From assembly GCF_000739915.1 (NCBI RefSeq), contig NZ_BBJT01000012.1:62001-126000 (forward strand): a stretch of DNA of 64,000 nt, written 5' to 3'. Below, in pieces: positions 36,185 through 45,857 of this stretch (the first letter of the stretch is position 1; every line of letters starts with the position of its first letter). This DNA comes from Paenibacillus chitinolyticus NBRC 15660 (GTDB taxonomy: Bacteria > Bacillota > Bacilli > Paenibacillales > NBRC-103111). The notes under the pieces were generated by a model. The model worked only from the letters and a program-made list of their open reading frames with translations. It made no database searches and was not told the DNA's origin. The position numbers and the translations under genes were made by a program.

Positions 36185-36213
36185 ATTATACATGGGCGTT
36201 ATTGCTACGTAAA
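36185..36213 (-). promoter_or_regulatory. S-layer gene promoter P2
   Basis: Minus strand TTTACG (36213-36208), 17 bases, perfect TATAAT (36190-36185). The leader is about 120 bases to the upstream start and about 200 to the downstream start. Confidence 0.6.
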
Positions 36214-36371
36214 GAAGAATTTTGAGAAATGATTCCAGAAAACCTTGCGTTTTGGGAGCTCTCTTGCTCTTCCAATGTATTAAACGAGCGGTTTCGAAAA
36301 AAGTTGCGGCTGTTGCGATTTTTTTTATTTTTTTTTGAAATCTTTTTGTAACTTTTTTATTACCCTTATGT

Positions 36372-36402
36372 ATTATAGCTTGGGATAAATAGGGATGTCC
36401 AA
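36372..36402 (-). promoter_or_regulatory. S-layer gene promoter P1
   Basis: Minus strand TTGGAC (36402-36397), 19 bases, perfect TATAAT (36377-36372). Tandem with P2, giving a leader of nearly 400 bases to the downstream start. The sequence between the promoters holds no gene that I can see. Confidence 0.5.
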
Positions 36403-36441
36403 TTTTGAAGACTTTGAAAAGGATTGTCTTGATTTAAGAGA

Positions 36442-36470
36442 AGACACGACAGCAATCGGCTGCCGTGTCT
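36442..36470. terminator. Hairpin terminator after the 1,289-residue SLH protein gene
   Basis: Perfect stem AGACACG... with arms of 12 bases (AGACACGACAGC / GCTGCCGTGTCT, one mismatch) and a 5-base loop. T-rich sequence follows on the plus strand (TTTTCTTTTT) and a weaker T tract on the minus strand, so it may work in both directions. Confidence 0.7.
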
Positions 36471-36485
36471 TTTCTTTTTATCAGC

Positions 36486-39400
36486 TTACTTCAGCTTGCC
36501 TTGCTGCTTCATGACACGAATCGCAACAATAGCCGCCTCGGCTCTCGTGAAGGTTTCCAGCGGATCGAAACGGACCGTTTCTTTCTTCTGGCCTTCAAGA
36601 AGAACGTTAGGCTTGCCTTCAATCAGTTTAGCCTTTACAACGGCCTCTACGGCCGGTTGGGCATAATAATCGATCGTATTCGCGTCGGTAAATGTTTTTT
36701 GCAGCCCTGCAAGAATCTTTTTGTTGTCGGTACCCAATTTCAAATCTGCCGCACGGGCAATCATCACGGACGCATCCTGACGTGTAAGCGAGCTGTCCGG
36801 ACTAAAGCGGTTGCCGGCAGTACCTCTGACGATACCTGCTCTTGCAGCTGTCTCGATGTACTTGAAGTCATACAATCCGTACAGATTTTCAACCTTAAAT
36901 ACGTCGATAAAGGTTGGTGTGCCGCTGTAATTTAAAGGAAGATCGAAAATGCGAACGAGCATGGTAGCGAATTCGCCACGGGAAATCGGTTCATTCGGGC
37001 TGAATGAATAGTTCGTTTTGCTGTTCATGATTCCCTTGGAGAACAAGGTTTCCAGTTCGTTTCTAGCCCACGGATGGCCCGTTACATCATCGAAGCCTTT
37101 ATCCATGTACATAACTTGATAGTAACCGAATTTCTCGAACGGAACCGTGACTGTGTTACTCTTCACATCTACAACGCCGCCAAGATTAACCCAACCGCGT
37201 CCTGTCAATGTGTTGTACTGTTCGTACGTATCAAAGAAGAAGACGGAAATATACTTACCTGCGTCATCACGGATAGCTTGGTCAAATTTAAGAGTCAGCG
37301 TACCGCGTTTGGTAGGAACTACAGTTTGATCAACGGAACGGGTGTAGAAGTTGTTTTTGAGATCAAACGGTTCCATCCCTCTTCCTCGGAGAGCGTTTTG
37401 CAGATAATCTTCTGTGGATTGTCCGTTTGTTTTCTCGGGAATTGTACCCGAATCGATATAGAACAATTTGCTCGCTGCGCTAAAGTTATCGCCCTTGCCT
37501 TTTCTGGCAAGTAGAGACTTGGCATAGTCGCTGCTGAACGGATTGTTGATCTTGTCTACACGGCCGTCAACGGTATCTGCAATACCGAAGTACACTTTAC
37601 GGTCGGCAGTAATGTACTGATTGTTATCGAAAGTCGGTTTAAAGCGCATAAGTTTGGTGTCTTTGTCGAACTTCAGTTTAACGTCACCGTTAAATACGTT
37701 GAAGTTGCTGGTCATATTGTCCAGATATTCCGCTCCGACAACCGGCGTATTTGTGTTATACAGCACGATAGTACCATTTGTTTTCGAAGTTCCACGGTTG
37801 ACCGTGAACTTGATCGTGTTTTTGCCTGCCTTGAGATCTCTCACTTCATAAGAGAAACGATCAACATCGAGGCCGTTTTCGTTCAAGGTTTGCTTGCTCG
37901 CCGTCTCTTTACCGAAAGTAACGCTGTCCGCTTTCTCGGCATCGATCACAATGGTGTAGAAATTGCTGTTGATGTTCGCTTGGTACTCATGCTTTTCGTT
38001 CTCGATAAGTACCGGTTTTTTCACGACATACGGAAGTGGTTCGCGTGCAATGGTAACCGTTTTGGAAACACTCATGTTAGCCTGGTTCGTAACGGTGAAC
38101 TGGAACGTCATTTCGCCTTTTTCAGGAAGCTTAATGGCATTCGTTCTGAATTCAACGCCGGAGCTAGGCATACCGGTGAAGAATCCTCCGCTTACGTTCG
38201 TGCTGGAGCCCGAAACGTTGTTCCACACGTGATAATCGGCGCGCGGATTGCCGTCTTTATCTTTGGAGTACACGTTCAGGGAAACCGTAACGTTACCTGC
38301 GTTAGTTGTGTTAAAGAATTTTCCGTTCAATTGAACGGTACGTTCATTCGTTGCATACATGTCCGGCTTTTGAGCTTTCGGGTACTTGCTCTTGCCGACC
38401 GAATCTTCATTCGGTACGAAAAGAACGATTTCCGGCGCCTCGGCCGTAATCAGGTTTACGTTATAAATCGCCTTGCTGATCAGGGAGTTGTTTACGTACA
38501 TAAAGAACTTGATCTGGTTAGCGCCTTCGCTGAACAGTTGGGCAGGCGTAATGCCATATTTCGTTCCCAGTCTGGCCAGATCAAACTTAAATTGACGGTT
38601 GGCGTCAAAGTCACTCGCTTGAAGTTCGATCATTTTGTCGTTGACATAAAGCTCGACTTTGTTACCGGCGCCTGTTGGCAGGTAGTTAACTGCTTTACCC
38701 GAAAGACAAGCGACATCGGATCCGCAAGTCAGTTGTTTAACGTCACGGAGCGTGATGCCCGTGTTGCCCGGGCTTGCGATTTGGTTCGCGATAATATACG
38801 GTGCGTTGTTAATTTGGATCGTATACTGACGGCTTCCGTTCTCAACTAGCGTGCCGGAAGCATCAACCGGAACAAACTTGATGTTTTTTTGACCGTCCGT
38901 GATGTTCTCCAGTTTGTAGATAAATTCATTATTGGACGGATTGCCAACCTCTGCGATTTCTTTGCCGTCCAGGAAGACTTTAATCTTAGCCGTGTGTCCG
39001 TTTGCCTTGATCTTCATTTCTACCGGCAGTTCATTAATTTCAGTCGTTGCCGACTCAGTCAAGGAAGTGTAAATGTTCGTGTTCGTAGCAGCGTCTTTGC
39101 CCGTTACCATCGAAACATCGAGAATGCCGGCTTCATTCGGATTGGTGTAGTTAAAGGTATAAGAAGACTCACCTTGTCCTGCCGAACCTGTTGCATCCTT
39201 GAAAATAAATTGAATCGTTTGCGGATTACGCGCCGCTGTCCAATCGGTCAGACCGGCAACGTTCAGATCCAGAACTAGATCATAAGCCGCATATTCATTG
39301 GCACGCGTGAACGTGGAGTTTGTAGTAAATTTCTTGACTGCGCCCCCTACGGAGCTGCTTGGCGTGTTCAGGTCAAGGCCTGCGGCCACCTGCTGTCCGT

Positions 39401-40355
39401 TGATCAGAACGTCAACACGATTCTGACGCAGAGCGCCGTTTGAATCATAGTCAACTTTAAGGCTTGTTTTAAGCGTCAGTTCTTTTACATCGAAGTTAGG
39501 CTTGTCCAGCAGAGACTGCGTAGTACCTGCGCTGGTAACGCCCATCTCAACCCCGAAAGCAAACGGCTGGCCGTTGTCGTACACGAACCGTTTTTCCGTC
39601 TGGTAGGAGTTCGAGTCATTGCTGGAATCGAAAACAATCCGGTTATCCCCGGCTTTCAAACAAATCTCACCCGTGGAACCGCAGCCTGCAGCGGCATCTC
39701 CCCCACGGAAATAAACCATGCCTTCGGTCCGGTTCAAAATACCGATTTTAGGAACCGTACTCCCGGTTTCATAAGCTTTTACTTCATTCGCGTTGGAAGC
39801 TTTGGCTTTAATATCGACAGCTGTAACACCCAGCTTGATGTTGCCGCGGTCAACCGGATAAATCTTGCCGTCCACCAGACCGGCGTTATTTACCGTAAAA
39901 TCGGTCAGGTTGGTCGTCGGGGTGTAGTAAATCCAGCCCGGTGCGGAAGACAACATGTTGGTGTCTCCCATTTTAACGATAATGCGGTTTAAGCCTTCAG
40001 ACAGCGTGATGTTCGAGAATGTAATCTCGTTCGCGCCCGTTTGTGTAGGTTTGTGGGATTTCTCCACCGTAACCTGCTTAGTATTCACATTCATGATCTC
40101 ATAGTAGATCGAGCTGATTTGCGAGTCGCTGATGTTGGAAATGCTCGCCTTCAGAGTGAACGGATTGCGTGTTACGCGTGTTACGTTGTTGTAATCCTGT
40201 GGTGCTTCCTTGTCCGTACCGAAGTTTACGGTCTGGTTGTACATGTTTGTGATGGAAATGGTGGAAGCCGCGTAAGCCGTAAGAGGCGGAAGCAGGCTAA
40301 TCAGCATCGAAAAGAGCACGAGAACGCTGAACCATTTACGGGTATGCTTTTTCAA
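36486..40355 (-). CDS. Large secreted surface protein with C-terminal SLH domains
   Basis: 1,289 residues. Signal peptide (WFSVLVLFSMLISLLPPLTAYA), a long series of Ig-like beta domains, and three C-terminal SLH domains (from about residue 1085: HPWARNELETLFSKGIMNSK; FKYIETAARAGIVRGTAGNR; DYYAQPAVEAVVKAKLIEGK). SLH domains should attach it to the pyruvylated cell-wall polymer. The start is TTG at 40355, with AAGGAGG 9 bases upstream. No enzymatic motif was seen; a structural or adhesive role is likely but not shown. The 265-base upstream region has no promoter I trust. Confidence 0.85.
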   Translation of the reverse strand: MKKHTRKWFSVLVLFSMLISLLPPLTAYAASTISITNMYNQTVNFGTDKEAPQDYNNVTRVTRNPFTLKASISNISDSQISSIYYEIMNVNTKQVTVEKSHKPTQTGANEITFSNITLSEGLNRIIVKMGDTNMLSSAPGWIYYTPTTNLTDFTVNNAGLVDGKIYPVDRGNIKLGVTAVDIKAKASNANEVKAYETGSTVPKIGILNRTEGMVYFRGGDAAAGCGSTGEICLKAGDNRIVFDSSNDSNSYQTEKRFVYDNGQPFAFGVEMGVTSAGTTQSLLDKPNFDVKELTLKTSLKVDYDSNGALRQNRVDVLINGQQVAAGLDLNTPSSSVGGAVKKFTTNSTFTRANEYAAYDLVLDLNVAGLTDWTAARNPQTIQFIFKDATGSAGQGESSYTFNYTNPNEAGILDVSMVTGKDAATNTNIYTSLTESATTEINELPVEMKIKANGHTAKIKVFLDGKEIAEVGNPSNNEFIYKLENITDGQKNIKFVPVDASGTLVENGSRQYTIQINNAPYIIANQIASPGNTGITLRDVKQLTCGSDVACLSGKAVNYLPTGAGNKVELYVNDKMIELQASDFDANRQFKFDLARLGTKYGITPAQLFSEGANQIKFFMYVNNSLISKAIYNVNLITAEAPEIVLFVPNEDSVGKSKYPKAQKPDMYATNERTVQLNGKFFNTTNAGNVTVSLNVYSKDKDGNPRADYHVWNNVSGSSTNVSGGFFTGMPSSGVEFRTNAIKLPEKGEMTFQFTVTNQANMSVSKTVTIAREPLPYVVKKPVLIENEKHEYQANINSNFYTIVIDAEKADSVTFGKETASKQTLNENGLDVDRFSYEVRDLKAGKNTIKFTVNRGTSKTNGTIVLYNTNTPVVGAEYLDNMTSNFNVFNGDVKLKFDKDTKLMRFKPTFDNNQYITADRKVYFGIADTVDGRVDKINNPFSSDYAKSLLARKGKGDNFSAASKLFYIDSGTIPEKTNGQSTEDYLQNALRGRGMEPFDLKNNFYTRSVDQTVVPTKRGTLTLKFDQAIRDDAGKYISVFFFDTYEQYNTLTGRGWVNLGGVVDVKSNTVTVPFEKFGYYQVMYMDKGFDDVTGHPWARNELETLFSKGIMNSKTNYSFSPNEPISRGEFATMLVRIFDLPLNYSGTPTFIDVFKVENLYGLYDFKYIETAARAGIVRGTAGNRFSPDSSLTRQDASVMIARAADLKLGTDNKKILAGLQKTFTDANTIDYYAQPAVEAVVKAKLIEGKPNVLLEGQKKETVRFDPLETFTRAEAAIVAIRVMKQQGKLK

Positions 40356-40541
40356 AACTAAACTCCTCCTTATATAAATGGATGAAATCTACAAATGGAA
40401 CGTATGATCTTGCTGCCTGCGGGCCCCCTTCCGATCTTAGGCGAAGCTAATTGTGGTGTCCTTTAAACAGTTGTATTTTAAATATCGGCCCGTATCGCCG
40501 AAATGTTTAGCCATTTCTCATTTTCTGGAATAAAAAAGGCA

Positions 40542-40571
40542 CAAAAAAACCATTCCACGGATGGAATGGTT
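40542..40571 (-). terminator. Intrinsic terminator of tagO
   Basis: Minus-strand perfect stem AACCATTCC / GGAATGGTT with loop ATCCGT, then T-rich tail. It is 50 bases past the tagO stop. Confidence 0.93.
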
Positions 40572-40620
40572 AGGTATTTATTTTATAAGTTCAGTAAAAC
40601 GATTGCCGAAATACGTGTCG

Positions 40621-41733
40621 TTATTTGGGTAAACGGCTGTTCACGGAAGGCTTAACGAACAGCTTCTGGAGAAAGCGGATGACCGGCTTCTGACTGCTGC
40701 TGATGATGCCGATCGCTTCAGCGCCGACTACAAGCACAAAGAGAAGAATGACAACGATCAATACCGTCAACCAGGCGGAATCCGTGTAGTTATTCAAAAT
40801 GACAGCTACCGCGCCGAACATGGCCGCAATTCCGTAAATAATCAGCACCGTAGTGCGGTGGCTGAAACCCAGCTGAAGCAGGCAGTGATGCAGATGGTTC
40901 TTATCCGCTTCCGAGATCGGTTTCTTATTGAGAAAACGTCTCATGATCGCAAAGAATGTATCGGACAACGGAACACCCAGAATCATGATAGGTGTCAGCA
41001 AGGAGAGAACGACGGATACTTTGAACCCGAGTATCGAAAGTGTAGCCAAGGCAAAACCGAGGAACAAGGCTCCCGAATCTCCCATAAAAATCTTGGCCGG
41101 ATGAAAGTTGTAGAACAGAAATCCGGAAATGCTTCCAAGAAGTATCGTACAAAGCAAGATTACGGTAAAAGCATCGCTGAACGGTGTCAGCAGCGCAAGA
41201 ACCAAAATGGTACCCGTACCGATTCCGGATACACCGGCGGACAGACCATCCAAACCGTCGATCAAGTTCACCGCGTTGGAAACCCCGACGATCCAGAGAA
41301 CGGTCAGAGGCATGCTCACGTAATCGGGCAGGGAGAAATGTCCTCCGAACGGGACGTTGAATTCATTAATCTTAAGCCCGCATGCCACTACGATACAGGC
41401 CGCAACGAACTGCCCGAGAAGCTTCCATCTGGGAGAAAGCTCGAAACGGTCATCCAAAGCGCCGGTGAGTACAATAACAAATCCTCCGAGCACCAATGCC
41501 AGCGCCGCGTTTCCGTTAACATCGGACAAGGCCGGCGAGATGACAAAGTATGCTCCGACAAAAGCCAAGAAAATCGCTACTCCACCCATACGCGCCATGA
41601 TTCTCGTATGTACCTTACGGTGATTCGGTTTATCAATGGCGCCTACCCAGAAGGCAAAACGTTTGACCAACGGGGTCAACAACAGTGCAAACAGGCAGGA
41701 TACAACAAAGCCCAGCACATATAATCCATACAT
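40621..41733 (-). CDS. tagO: Undecaprenyl-phosphate GlcNAc-1-phosphate transferase TagO/WecA family
   Basis: 370 residues with about eleven membrane helices. It moves GlcNAc-1-phosphate onto undecaprenyl phosphate, the first step of wall teichoic acid or secondary cell-wall polymer synthesis. Motifs are LTGALDDRFEL, the catalytic NLIDGLDGLSAG, IFMGDSGALFLGF and the HIH-type NHLHHCLLQLGFSHR. A perfect minus-strand TATAAT at 41789-41784 may be its -10, though the -35 is poor. It precedes the SLH protein genes and follows tagA, linking polymer synthesis to surface anchoring. Confidence 0.93.
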   Translation of the reverse strand: MYGLYVLGFVVSCLFALLLTPLVKRFAFWVGAIDKPNHRKVHTRIMARMGGVAIFLAFVGAYFVISPALSDVNGNAALALVLGGFVIVLTGALDDRFELSPRWKLLGQFVAACIVVACGLKINEFNVPFGGHFSLPDYVSMPLTVLWIVGVSNAVNLIDGLDGLSAGVSGIGTGTILVLALLTPFSDAFTVILLCTILLGSISGFLFYNFHPAKIFMGDSGALFLGFALATLSILGFKVSVVLSLLTPIMILGVPLSDTFFAIMRRFLNKKPISEADKNHLHHCLLQLGFSHRTTVLIIYGIAAMFGAVAVILNNYTDSAWLTVLIVVILLFVLVVGAEAIGIISSSQKPVIRFLQKLFVKPSVNSRLPK

Positions 41734-41850
41734 AATCGGTTTTTCAACCCCTCTTGTCGCAAGTAACTTGTACTGCCGACAAAATTATACTGCTACTTTA
41801 TAAACATTACCAGTCCTATTTTACACCCAAACAGACGGACACGCCAATTT

Positions 41851-42624
41851 TCAATGGTTTTCATCGGTTTTTAACACATTTTGTTTGTCGCGAATCACTT
41901 TCCACGCAAATTTGGGCAGAGCCAGCATGCGCCCGAAACGGGACGGCTCCTGAAGCAGGCGGTAAAACCACTCCAGCTTAAGCTTTTGAAAAATCTTGGG
42001 TGCGCGCTTCAGCTTGCCGGCCAAAACGTCAAAGCTTCCACCTACGCCCATTATAACAGGAACGTCCAGGTCCCGCTTATATTTCGAAATCCAAGGTTCC
42101 TGCGTCGAAGAAGAACGGCCGACGAGAAGAATGTCCGGCTCCAGCTGCCGAATGCTGTCCACAACCTGCCGGTCTTCCGCTTCTCCGAAATAACCGTCCC
42201 TGAAACCGACGATATCAATGAGAGGGTAATCGCGCGCCAGTTTAGCCGCAGCCGCCTGGATTGTATCCGGAGTCGTGCCCAACAAGTAAACTTTCCATCT
42301 GCGCGACTCTCCGGTTCTCATCAGCTCATGGATGAGGTCGATGCCCGGAACGCGTTCGGCGACAGGCTGTCCGACATAGCCGGCGGCCCAAACCAGGCCG
42401 GCGCCGTCCGGAACAATCAGCTCCACTCTGCGCATCATCTCCATATAGGCCGGGTCCTCGAGAGCCGACATGATCATAATCGGATTGGCGGTTATGATCT
42501 GATGCGGAATGCGGGACTCGATCGCCCCCGTCAAATAGGCGACGGTATCCTTCATGTTCATTTTCGAAACGGGAACGCCGTAGATCCGGACAATCGGCAC
42601 GCTTGCGTTTGCATTAGCAGTCAT
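41851..42624 (-). CDS. tagA: WecG/TagA/CpsF family glycosyltransferase
   Basis: 257 residues. TagA enzymes (GT26) add ManNAc to the lipid-linked GlcNAc. Family segments are HQIITANPIMIMSALEDPAY, VPDGAGLVWAAGYVGQPV, and GVGGSFDVLAGKLKRAPKIF. The usual segment LVGLGxPxQE reads LLVGRSSSTQEPW here, an unusual variation. AGAGGG lies about 9 bases before the ATG. It starts 15 bases after csaB ends, and the C-terminal KLEWFYRLLQEPSRFGRM is typical of the membrane-association appendage. Confidence 0.93.
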   Translation of the reverse strand: MTANANASVPIVRIYGVPVSKMNMKDTVAYLTGAIESRIPHQIITANPIMIMSALEDPAYMEMMRRVELIVPDGAGLVWAAGYVGQPVAERVPGIDLIHELMRTGESRRWKVYLLGTTPDTIQAAAAKLARDYPLIDIVGFRDGYFGEAEDRQVVDSIRQLEPDILLVGRSSSTQEPWISKYKRDLDVPVIMGVGGSFDVLAGKLKRAPKIFQKLKLEWFYRLLQEPSRFGRMLALPKFAWKVIRDKQNVLKTDENH

Positions 42625-42639
42625 TGGTCTTCATCCCTC

Positions 42640-43785
42640 TTAACGGTAAAATTGCATGATTTGTTGCGCCGGCAGTTGAGCCTCTTTTTTGAGCCGGTCG
42701 ATGGCGGCTTTCTTGCCGTCCGCCCACTCGCGGCGGCCGTCCAGCAGCCGCCCGATTTCGGCGGCTACCGCCGCGGCGTCGAAGCTCTGCGTCGATGCCG
42801 CGGCCTTCATTCCGAGCCGGGCGAGGAATTGGTCGATCTTCGGGTCGTAGGACACGCCGACCATGGGCACGAACTGCGAGGCGGCGTAGATCAGCGAATG
42901 CAACCTCATGCCGACGAGCACATCGCAGGCGCTCACCTCGGCGAGCATGTCCTGCGGATGAGTGACGCCGCGCACGATGCGGACGTCGCCGCCTTCTCCC
43001 GCGGGAGAGAGACGCTCCGCCACATAGGCGGAAGCCTCCTCATCCGAAGGGAGATGGAACGGCAGAAGCCGCACCTCAATGCGGCGGCTGTCCATCACGG
43101 CGCGCAGTGCCTCGGCGAGCGCGCCGAGCTCGGAGCGGTCCGCGTTCCAGAAGCGGACGGATACGCCCACGACGGGAACGCGGCCGGTTTCGCCGCTCGC
43201 ATCGGCGGCTCCGGCTTTGCCGGAGGCTGCCTCCCCGCGCAGCGGGAGCCCCATAACCGGGTCCGGCACCACGCTGACCGAAGAGGCCGGTACGCCCATG
43301 CGCCCGATGAGATCCGCGGATTCTTGGTCGCGGACCGTGATCATGGCGCATTTTTTGAAAGTGGATCGGATCCAGGAAAAGAAGCGCGGATTGTTCACCG
43401 GACCGATCCCCTGCGAATAAATAAAGGTCGGTTTGCGCATCCACTGGGCCAGCTTAAGGACCAGCAGATAGTAAGGAATGGTGCGGGAGCTGGTCGCGTC
43501 CTGCAGCAGACTTCCGCCGCCGCTGATCAGTCCGTCGGACGATTTGATCGCCCGGAACAAATCCGGCACCTTCATCCTATGGCAGGCCTCGACTCCGTAC
43601 ATCTCCCGTGTACGCTCGGGATTCGCGGATAGAACGACAGGCTCGATGCTGATGCCTGCCGCCTCCCCTTGTTCTTTTAGCGCAAAAAGAATCGATTGCA
43701 GAACGGCCTCGTCCCCGCTGTTGTCAAAACCGTAATAGCCCGAAACGACTAACCGTTTACTCTTGTGCGCGATTTCGCGACCCAT
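42640..43785 (-). CDS. csaB: Polysaccharide pyruvyl transferase CsaB
   Basis: 381 residues. Transfers pyruvate from phosphoenolpyruvate to ManNAc of the secondary cell-wall polymer, making the ligand that SLH domains recognise. Motifs include YYGFDNSGDEAVLQSI, ISGGGSLLQDATSSRTIPYY and IYSQGIGPV. The ATG at 43785 has GAGGAG 9 bases upstream and overlaps the DUF5693 gene by 37 bases. The region coding for residues 180-370 is much richer in G+C than the flanks. Confidence 0.95.
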   Translation of the reverse strand: MGREIAHKSKRLVVSGYYGFDNSGDEAVLQSILFALKEQGEAAGISIEPVVLSANPERTREMYGVEACHRMKVPDLFRAIKSSDGLISGGGSLLQDATSSRTIPYYLLVLKLAQWMRKPTFIYSQGIGPVNNPRFFSWIRSTFKKCAMITVRDQESADLIGRMGVPASSVSVVPDPVMGLPLRGEAASGKAGAADASGETGRVPVVGVSVRFWNADRSELGALAEALRAVMDSRRIEVRLLPFHLPSDEEASAYVAERLSPAGEGGDVRIVRGVTHPQDMLAEVSACDVLVGMRLHSLIYAASQFVPMVGVSYDPKIDQFLARLGMKAAASTQSFDAAAVAAEIGRLLDGRREWADGKKAAIDRLKKEAQLPAQQIMQFYR

Positions 43786-45839
43786 GCTTTCCAACTCCTC
43801 GATGCAATTTCCCAGACGGCGATCAGCACGAGTCCGATCATGGCGCCGAATACGATTCCGTACGTAATCCGGATGCCCGAGATCTCAAGCGGCGTGTGCA
43901 AATGCGCGAATGTATCCACGATGGACAACTGTCCGACCACACCGATCAGCAGCAAATAAACGGCATTCCGGTATTTGACCGACAGATAAGCTCCAAGCAG
44001 GAAGAGCGGGTGTGCCAACATAAATTCTTTATTCCGCGGGCGAACGCCCAGCGTATTTTCCAAGAAGGAGCGGAGATAACGCTCAATCGCTGAAGTTTGA
44101 CCTTCATTACCCGTACGCGACAGGTAGTAGTAGATCACTCCGGCCGCTGCGGCTGCAGCAATTATCCAAAGCACGCTAATGTTAGTGGAAAGAAGCTTCT
44201 TTACCCGCTCTCCGCGTTCCCGATAGTTTAAGGTTTCCCGGAAGAACAGCAGGTAGAGACCGACAAGAGCGATTGGCAGAAGGTGCAGAAGGCTGACACC
44301 CCGGAACTGCTGGAGTACCAGGAAGTACGAAATATGGTTGAGCAAACCAACCAGGTAAACGACTCCGATTAAAGAGATCAATGTCGTTTTAATCAGCAGG
44401 CCCAAAGCATAAAGAACTGCTGATTTCGCCTTAGCTGCCCGGCCCGATTGAATGGAGCGGATCGCCTCGATTACTGCGATGCTCGGCGCCGATATCGCAC
44501 AAGCGAGCGCAAGTCCCTGCGCGTACAAATCCGGCGATTTAAAGAACAACCCTGCCGCTCCTAACAGGCCGATGATAAACAGAGCCAGTACGGCTTCGGG
44601 AATGAAGTAGCCGACCAACAGAACAATCAGGCTGACACCACCGATCAGTGTAAAGAACCGGGCAACATTCTGATAAGTGTTGTACGTGTAGTCGAACTGC
44701 TTGGCAGGCCCCACTTTGAAACCGGCGTCTTCGATCCTTTTGATCGCCCCGTCTTTGCCGTTCAAGCTCTCGTACAGGCTATCCAGCGGAGTGAGAATCG
44801 CTGCCTTGTCCAAATTCTTGACGGCGCGTCCGTTAAGGAAGAGCATCCGGATATTCCGGTCTTTAACCGCCAGCACAAACCGGTCCGCCGTTTGTTGAAT
44901 ACGGGCTTCCTGATCCTCTTTGGTCAGGTTCTCCGTCAGTTTCTCTCCGTCTTTCTCCGTAAAGGAGTGCAGGCGGACGACGTTATAGTCGGTATCTTTG
45001 GCCAGAGAGCCGAAGCCTTTTTGCGGTTGTTTCAACATCTCGATATTGGCTAGGCCCATATCGTACTTTTTGAGCAGGATTCCCATCTTGTGTAGAGTGA
45101 CCTGTTCAGGATCATCTGAGTATCCCGGGGCATAATCACCGTCAATGATGATACGACGGGCACCCAGTTTGTATAGTTTCGCGAGCAGCGCATCCATCTC
45201 ATTCGTGACGAATTCACGTTTGTTGCCGAGACGTACCACGATACGGAAGCCTTCATCCTTCATCATTTGAAGTGTAATAGGATCCGGGTCCATCGGCTTC
45301 ATATTGGCTTCTTCCATGTTCATTTCGATAATCATGCCCGCCTGGTTTTTGAAGCTCCATGGGCTTGTCTTAACACCGAGTTTGTTAAAAGCTGTCTCGA
45401 TCATCGGTTTGATCTGAGACTCCGATGCCGGGTCGGTGAACAGGATATACGTAAAATTTTCGTTCGGCGAGATCGGCTTTTGAGTAAGAGAAGTCGCATC
45501 CTTGGAGGAAAACACTTCAATACGTCGGCTCAATCTTAATTCGGAAAGCGTCGATTCGTACACGGCAAGCGATCCGATGCCGGCTTTTTTCATCGCCTGA
45601 AGCTGTTCCGATACAAATCCTTGCGGATTCGGCCGCACGTCGGCCATCTCCAATAAGTCACGATAATCAAACACAAACTCCACTTGATTTGCGGACTTCT
45701 CCGTCTGTTCGCGGAAGAAGGCAAGCGGCAGGGAAGCCAGAAGGCCAATAATGACAAGCCACCATAAAAGCTTGCGCAGCATTCGGTTTGCCGCAGTATA
45801 CCTGTGTACCAATCTGTTCAACTCCGTTTCTTGAATCAT
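43749..45839 (-). CDS. DUF5693 family membrane protein
   Basis: 696 residues. One N-terminal membrane helix (LLWWLVIIGLLASLPLAFF), an extracellular region of about 350 residues with a TIM-barrel-like look (GARRIIIDGDYAPGYSD), then about eight membrane helices from residue 395. The family regularly sits directly upstream of csaB in Paenibacillaceae; its function is not established. Stop and start overlap with csaB suggests coupled translation. Involvement in polymer export or modification is only an inference from context. The ribosome binding site before the ATG is weak. Confidence 0.8.
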   Translation of the reverse strand: MIQETELNRLVHRYTAANRMLRKLLWWLVIIGLLASLPLAFFREQTEKSANQVEFVFDYRDLLEMADVRPNPQGFVSEQLQAMKKAGIGSLAVYESTLSELRLSRRIEVFSSKDATSLTQKPISPNENFTYILFTDPASESQIKPMIETAFNKLGVKTSPWSFKNQAGMIIEMNMEEANMKPMDPDPITLQMMKDEGFRIVVRLGNKREFVTNEMDALLAKLYKLGARRIIIDGDYAPGYSDDPEQVTLHKMGILLKKYDMGLANIEMLKQPQKGFGSLAKDTDYNVVRLHSFTEKDGEKLTENLTKEDQEARIQQTADRFVLAVKDRNIRMLFLNGRAVKNLDKAAILTPLDSLYESLNGKDGAIKRIEDAGFKVGPAKQFDYTYNTYQNVARFFTLIGGVSLIVLLVGYFIPEAVLALFIIGLLGAAGLFFKSPDLYAQGLALACAISAPSIAVIEAIRSIQSGRAAKAKSAVLYALGLLIKTTLISLIGVVYLVGLLNHISYFLVLQQFRGVSLLHLLPIALVGLYLLFFRETLNYRERGERVKKLLSTNISVLWIIAAAAAAGVIYYYLSRTGNEGQTSAIERYLRSFLENTLGVRPRNKEFMLAHPLFLLGAYLSVKYRNAVYLLLIGVVGQLSIVDTFAHLHTPLEISGIRITYGIVFGAMIGLVLIAVWEIASRSWKAWVAKSRTRVNG

Positions 45840-45857
45840 GCGTCATTTGTACCTGAA

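Noticed and set aside
40380-40520. Possible riboswitch in the leader of the 1,289-residue SLH protein
   Set aside because: There are short GC-rich inverted repeats, but I could not match the core of any riboswitch class I know, and no terminator or sequestering hairpin is placed next to the start.
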